A stretch of 64,000 nucleotides of DNA from Mactra quadrangularis (taxonomy: Eukaryota; Mollusca; Bivalvia; Venerida; Mactridae): the NCBI GenBank assembly GCA_025267735.1, contig CM046294.1, positions 35,619,222 through 35,683,221 of the forward strand, written 5' to 3'. Of the stretch, positions 63,101 through 64,000 are shown one piece after another. Under the pieces are notes generated by a model. That model did no database searches and was not told the origin of the DNA. It worked only from the letters and a program-made list of their open reading frames with translations. A program made the translations under genes and the position numbers. Each line of letters opens with the position of its first letter. Within the stretch, counting starts at the first letter, position 1.

Positions 63101-64000
63101 ATGAAAGTATCCTGAATAAAAAATGATACATTTACATTTAAAGGGCAGATATAAAGCAGTTATGTAATTGTCTGCCAAGAAAACAAACAGAAGCGTATGT
63201 TAATTTCCATCATACACGATGTGTATAATAGCTTGTAATAGTTTGTTTCACGGAATCTACTGGCAGATAAATGTTGAAGACAGAATATATTATCAGACGA
63301 TGCTTGTATTCATGCAGAATTTATGCAATGATGTGTTTTACGTATCGGAAAAAAATACCGAGTCTTGATCTATCTTTTATATTGACGGCAATATTTTCCA
63401 GAGCGTGTGTATCGAAAACAGGCATATTACAAAGCAAATGTTATTAGTCACTGAGTAAAGCAAGTTACCCAATTTGAAAAAAAAAACTTGAAAAATATGC
63501 CGACCTGAATTGGTATTCATACAATAGACATTTGAATTTAACGCAAAATTATAGTAGAGGCGTCCGGGTCTTTCTTTCCGGAAAAAGCAAAAGTTAAAAA
63601 AAATCAAAAGTACATATATTAGGTCTATTTACATAAAGTTGACATAACTCAAGGAATTGAAAAATGTTCGCTAGTTAGGCCAATGGTTGCCATGTTTTTG
63701 TTTTTCAGAAAACGCCAGGAGTTACTGTAAGAAGCTATTAAAATGGCATTATAATTTATCAATTTACGAAATGTAAGTTCCATGGATATGGTAGGCGCAC
63801 TGTTCCGAATAGCTAGCAAACAGGGGAGATAACTTATCACTCGAAATTTTAAAGTTAGGTATAAAGTGCGTACCTCCACCGTTCCGGAAACAAAAGTAAG
63901 GAAATCTCCATATGTTCGAGAGGCCCACAGTATATCCGACAACAGACAGCACAAACTCGAACTCTCCACTCCACGTGTCTCGGTCTTTTGTTGATTTTTT
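46406..64000 (-). CDS. SLC6-family Na+/Cl- coupled transporter, amino-acid/glycine-like (5' end off window)
   Basis: This plasma-membrane neurotransmitter:sodium symporter has thirteen minus-strand exons. They join with consistent phases to 544 codons up to the donor at 46525, or 583 if translation runs on to the stop at 46406-46408. Seen: TM1 with NIWRFPYFC and RNGGG; TM2; TM3; a large extracellular loop 2 with several N-glycosylation sequons; TM5 ending VIRGVTL; TM6 with [13 protein letters not shown]8 with GVDSLFGAFET (Na2 site); TM10; TM12. The TM1 position that is Asp in monoamine transporters is Gly here (YTVGLSN), so an amino-acid or glycine-type substrate is more likely. TM1 has Ser in GLSN where Gly is usual. 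The substrate cannot be fixed from sequence. The gene runs tail-to-tail with Wnt4. Confidence 0.93.
47163..47330 (+). other. Possible orphan terminal exon
   Basis: On the plus strand, opposite an SLC6 intron, a strong acceptor (TTTTCATTTTCATTACAG) is followed by 55 open codons and TGA. The peptide is not low-complexity (for example [20 protein letters not shown] and [10 protein letters not shown]). No family is recognised. In AT-rich DNA a 55-codon open stretch can occur by chance, so support is weak. Confidence 0.2.
47602..47702 (-). CDS. SLC6 exon with TM11 start
   Basis: The acceptor GTCTTCAG ends at 47703 and the donor GTAAGT starts at 47601; 101 bases, phase 1 to 0. It encodes [14 protein letters not shown] and [19 protein letters not shown]. 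It is separated from the TM10 exon by a 3.6-kb intron. Confidence 0.92.
48093..48141. repeat. (AT)n microsatellite
   Basis: About 24 AT dinucleotides without interruption, in SLC6 intron 11. Confidence 0.97.
48705..49030. repeat. ~51-bp minisatellite, about 6 copies
   Basis: Unit about 51 bp: GGTCATTACAATTTTTAAAA, ATAGCCATAGACATATTACA, ATACATAAATT. The last copies are shortened. In SLC6 intron 11. Confidence 0.85.
49306..49376 (-). other. Possible extra exon of unknown origin inside an SLC6 intron
   Basis: The minus strand has a pyrimidine-rich acceptor (ATTTTTTACAG), 71 open bases encoding [20 protein letters not shown] in phase 0, and a donor (GTTAGA). It lies between the TM10 and TM11 exons. 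In the phase left by the TM10 exon it would read an early TAA, so inclusion would truncate the transporter. It could be a poison exon, part of another gene, or chance. Confidence 0.3.
51338..51437 (-). CDS. SLC6 exon with TM10
   Basis: The acceptor TTTTTTCAG ends at 51438 and the donor GTATGA starts at 51337; 100 bases, phase 0 to 1. It encodes [17 protein letters not shown] and [17 protein letters not shown]. Confidence 0.92.
51488..51795. repeat. ~185-bp tandem duplication with an inverted relative at 53.4 kb
   Basis: TATGTCAACGAATCACAATT / AAAACACGTCAA near 51525 repeats near 51711 with the same flanks (GCAATTTTGTAATAAC, GCAGTTTTGTAATAAC). The segment 51600-51665, read on the minus strand (GTGTGCAAATTTGTTCTTAG, TATGTTATAATGGAAAACTT), matches 53447-53505 on the plus strand. 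Confidence 0.75.
52190..52321 (-). CDS. SLC6 exon for TM8 end and TM9
   Basis: The acceptor TATTTCAG ends at 52322 and the donor GTAAGT starts at 52189; 132 bases, phase 0. It encodes [16 protein letters not shown] and then TM9 ([20 protein letters not shown]). Confidence 0.92.
52877..52989 (-). CDS. SLC6 exon for loop 4 and TM8 start
   Basis: The acceptor ATTCAG ends at 52990 and the donor GTGAGT starts at 52876; 113 bases, phase 1 to 0. It encodes [20 protein letters not shown] and [18 protein letters not shown]. The YPEAL motif and the DS pair of the Na2 site are typical of the family. Confidence 0.93.
53787..53911 (-). CDS. SLC6 exon with TM7
   Basis: The acceptor GTTACAG ends at 53912 and the donor GTAATA starts at 53786; 125 bases, phase 2 to 1. 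It encodes [18 protein letters not shown] and [12 protein letters not shown], followed by the start of extracellular loop 4. Confidence 0.92.
54288..54391 (-). CDS. SLC6 exon with TM6
   Basis: The acceptor CAAACAG ends at 54392 and the donor GTAACT starts at 54287; 104 bases, phase 0 to 2. It encodes [19 protein letters not shown] and [12 protein letters not shown]. The unwound SLGP segment of TM6 lines the substrate site in this family. Confidence 0.93.
54775..54909 (-). CDS. SLC6 exon with TM5
   Basis: The acceptor CTCCATAG ends at 54910 and the donor GTCAGT starts at 54774; 135 bases, phase 0. It encodes [20 protein letters not shown] (TM5), [14 protein letters not shown] and [10 protein letters not shown]. 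Confidence 0.93.
55426..55558 (-). CDS. SLC6 exon with TM4
   Basis: The acceptor TATTTCAG ends at 55559 and the donor GTAAAT starts at 55425; 133 bases, phase 2 to 0. It encodes [20 protein letters not shown], then TM4 ([16 protein letters not shown]) and KGVKSLGK, all standard SLC6 elements. Confidence 0.93.
56347..56455 (-). CDS. SLC6 exon for extracellular loop 2
   Basis: The acceptor CATTTAG ends at 56456 and the donor GTAAGT starts at 56346; 109 bases, phase 1 to 2. It encodes a hydrophilic loop with sequons NIT, NMT, NVS and NIT, ending in TEFW, the counterpart of the family's EYWE motif before TM4. The loop is poorly conserved in the family, so this exon rests mainly on phase and sequon content. 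Confidence 0.85.
57189..57341 (-). CDS. SLC6 exon with TM3 and start of extracellular loop 2
   Basis: The acceptor ATGTTCAG ends at 57342 and the donor GTTAGT starts at 57188; 153 bases, phase 1. It encodes [20 protein letters not shown] (TM3), [11 protein letters not shown] and NNSWNSEYC. These contain the conserved cysteine pair of loop 2 and an N-glycosylation sequon. Confidence 0.92.
57583..57616 (-). pseudogene. Partial duplicate of the SLC6 TM2 exon end
   Basis: The minus strand encodes [12 protein letters not shown] followed by a donor (GTGAGT). The true exon end 170 bases upstream encodes [12 protein letters not shown] and its own donor. Flanking intron sequence is also similar (TTACTCAACTTT versus TTACTCGACTT), so a tandem block of about 145-170 bases was copied. 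No acceptor-linked TM2 sequence precedes it, so it is probably a decayed exon fragment. Confidence 0.7.
57753..57884 (-). CDS. SLC6 exon with TM2
   Basis: The acceptor TTTGTAG is at 57890-57885 and the donor GTTAGT starts at 57752; 132 bases, phase 1 to phase 1. It encodes the end of NGGG, TM2 ([19 protein letters not shown]), then [13 protein letters not shown] and ICPLFKG, as in glycine- and amino-acid-type SLC6 members. Confidence 0.93.
59385..59930. repeat. Complex repeat of CTATTTTGTAAAACAAT
   Basis: At least eight copies of (A/C)TATTTTGTAAA(A/G)CAAT at irregular spacing, mixed with ATATATCAAAGACC and AATCAATCAAT words. In the first visible SLC6 intron. The open frame through it is lysine/asparagine-rich and repeat-made. 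Confidence 0.8.
60112..60444. mobile_element. Short element with ACAGGNATG termini and GGACAAGT motifs
   Basis: Starts ACAGGTATGGAATTCC and ends GGAACTTCACATCCCTGT, which are imperfect inverted ends. Inside, CTTGTCC/GGACAAG words occur near both ends. It abuts the 5' end of the LINE. No coding sequence is visible. It may be a nonautonomous DNA element. Confidence 0.4.
60461..61622 (+). pseudogene. LINE reverse transcriptase, N-terminal part
   Basis: Open frame with RT motifs in order: [20 protein letters not shown] (RT1), [15 protein letters not shown] (RT2), [14 protein letters not shown] (RT3) and [16 protein letters not shown] (RT4). The frame then hits TAA at 61630-61632. One missing base near 61621-61623 explains the break, because the next frame resumes at once with NDITESI. 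No ATG is needed: the copy is 5'-truncated. Confidence 0.85.
61623..62867 (+). pseudogene. LINE reverse transcriptase, C-terminal part
   Basis: Continues the polymerase in a shifted frame: the catalytic box [24 protein letters not shown] (RT6), [14 protein letters not shown] (RT7) and thumb sequence LLYGSEIWG. It ends with a Cys/His cluster, [19 protein letters not shown], common at the C-terminus of CR1/jockey-type elements. TAA is at 62865-62867. No further stop is seen in this part. Confidence 0.85.
63874..64000 (-). CDS. SLC6 exon with TM1 (cut by window edge)
   Basis: Open from the window edge; encodes [20 protein letters not shown] and then the TM1 signature [14 protein letters not shown]. 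It ends with one base of a glycine codon at 63874, donor GTACGC below. The reading frame stays open to base 64000, so the upstream exon border is unseen. Visible length is 42 codons. Confidence 0.93.

Larger units (their letters stand above)
57885..63873 (-). other. First visible SLC6 intron (6.0 kb)
   Basis: GTACGC..TTTGTAG intron on the minus strand, between the TM1 and TM2 exons. It contains the CTATTTTG repeat, the ACAGGNATG element and the LINE. The stretches 57900-59380 and 63085-63870 show nothing recognisable. Confidence 0.85.

Noticed and set aside
63649..63969. 106-codon minus-strand frame
   Set aside because: Wrong frame over the SLC6 TM1 exon.

Overview
The window looks like nuclear DNA of an invertebrate animal, most probably a mollusc. 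It is AT-rich, has long introns with GT..AG borders, and is full of short DNA transposons, tRNA-headed SINEs and minisatellites. The mollusc call is inference, from the SINE tails ending in a GTTAAACC-type motif and the protein sequences; no species is claimed.

Left half (about 9.2-36.2 kb, + strand): three coding exons of a Wnt ligand gene that reads as Wnt4 (9233-9468, 16918-17195, 35743-36210). They join in frame to 326 codons and a stop, with 24 cysteines and the lipid-acceptor motif. The signal-peptide exon lies upstream of 9233 and was not found. Introns of 7.4 and 18.5 kb carry minisatellites, SINEs and terminal-inverted-repeat elements. Upstream of the gene are a 30-bp satellite (about 630-1490), a degenerate repeat field (2.5-2.9 kb) and a 50-bp repeat (3.9-4.2 kb).

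Middle (36.2-46.4 kb): no host gene recognised. This tail-to-tail spacer between the two genes holds several terminal-inverted-repeat elements, two tRNA-derived SINEs (one with a target-site duplication), a broken Tc1-like transposase fragment and a CpG-rich element inserted into another repeat.

Right half (46.4-64 kb, - strand): thirteen exons of an SLC6-family sodium-coupled transporter, of the amino-acid/glycine-like type rather than the monoamine type. It contains TM1-TM12; the N-terminus lies beyond the right edge. All exon phases agree (544 codons to the last good donor). Its first intron holds a 5'-truncated LINE on the + strand whose reverse transcriptase is intact except for one missing base, and a partial tandem duplicate of the TM2 exon end with a usable splice donor.

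No new multi-gene system was found. The least explained signals are four families of short palindromic or foldback DNA: a ~70-bp hairpin in four copies, a ~90-bp near-perfect hairpin, a two-copy element built from inverted arrays of GACAACTCAACCC, and elements ending in CATTCGGAACTCCTCGG. The partial SLC6 exon duplicate and a possible frame-breaking extra exon are also worth checking.
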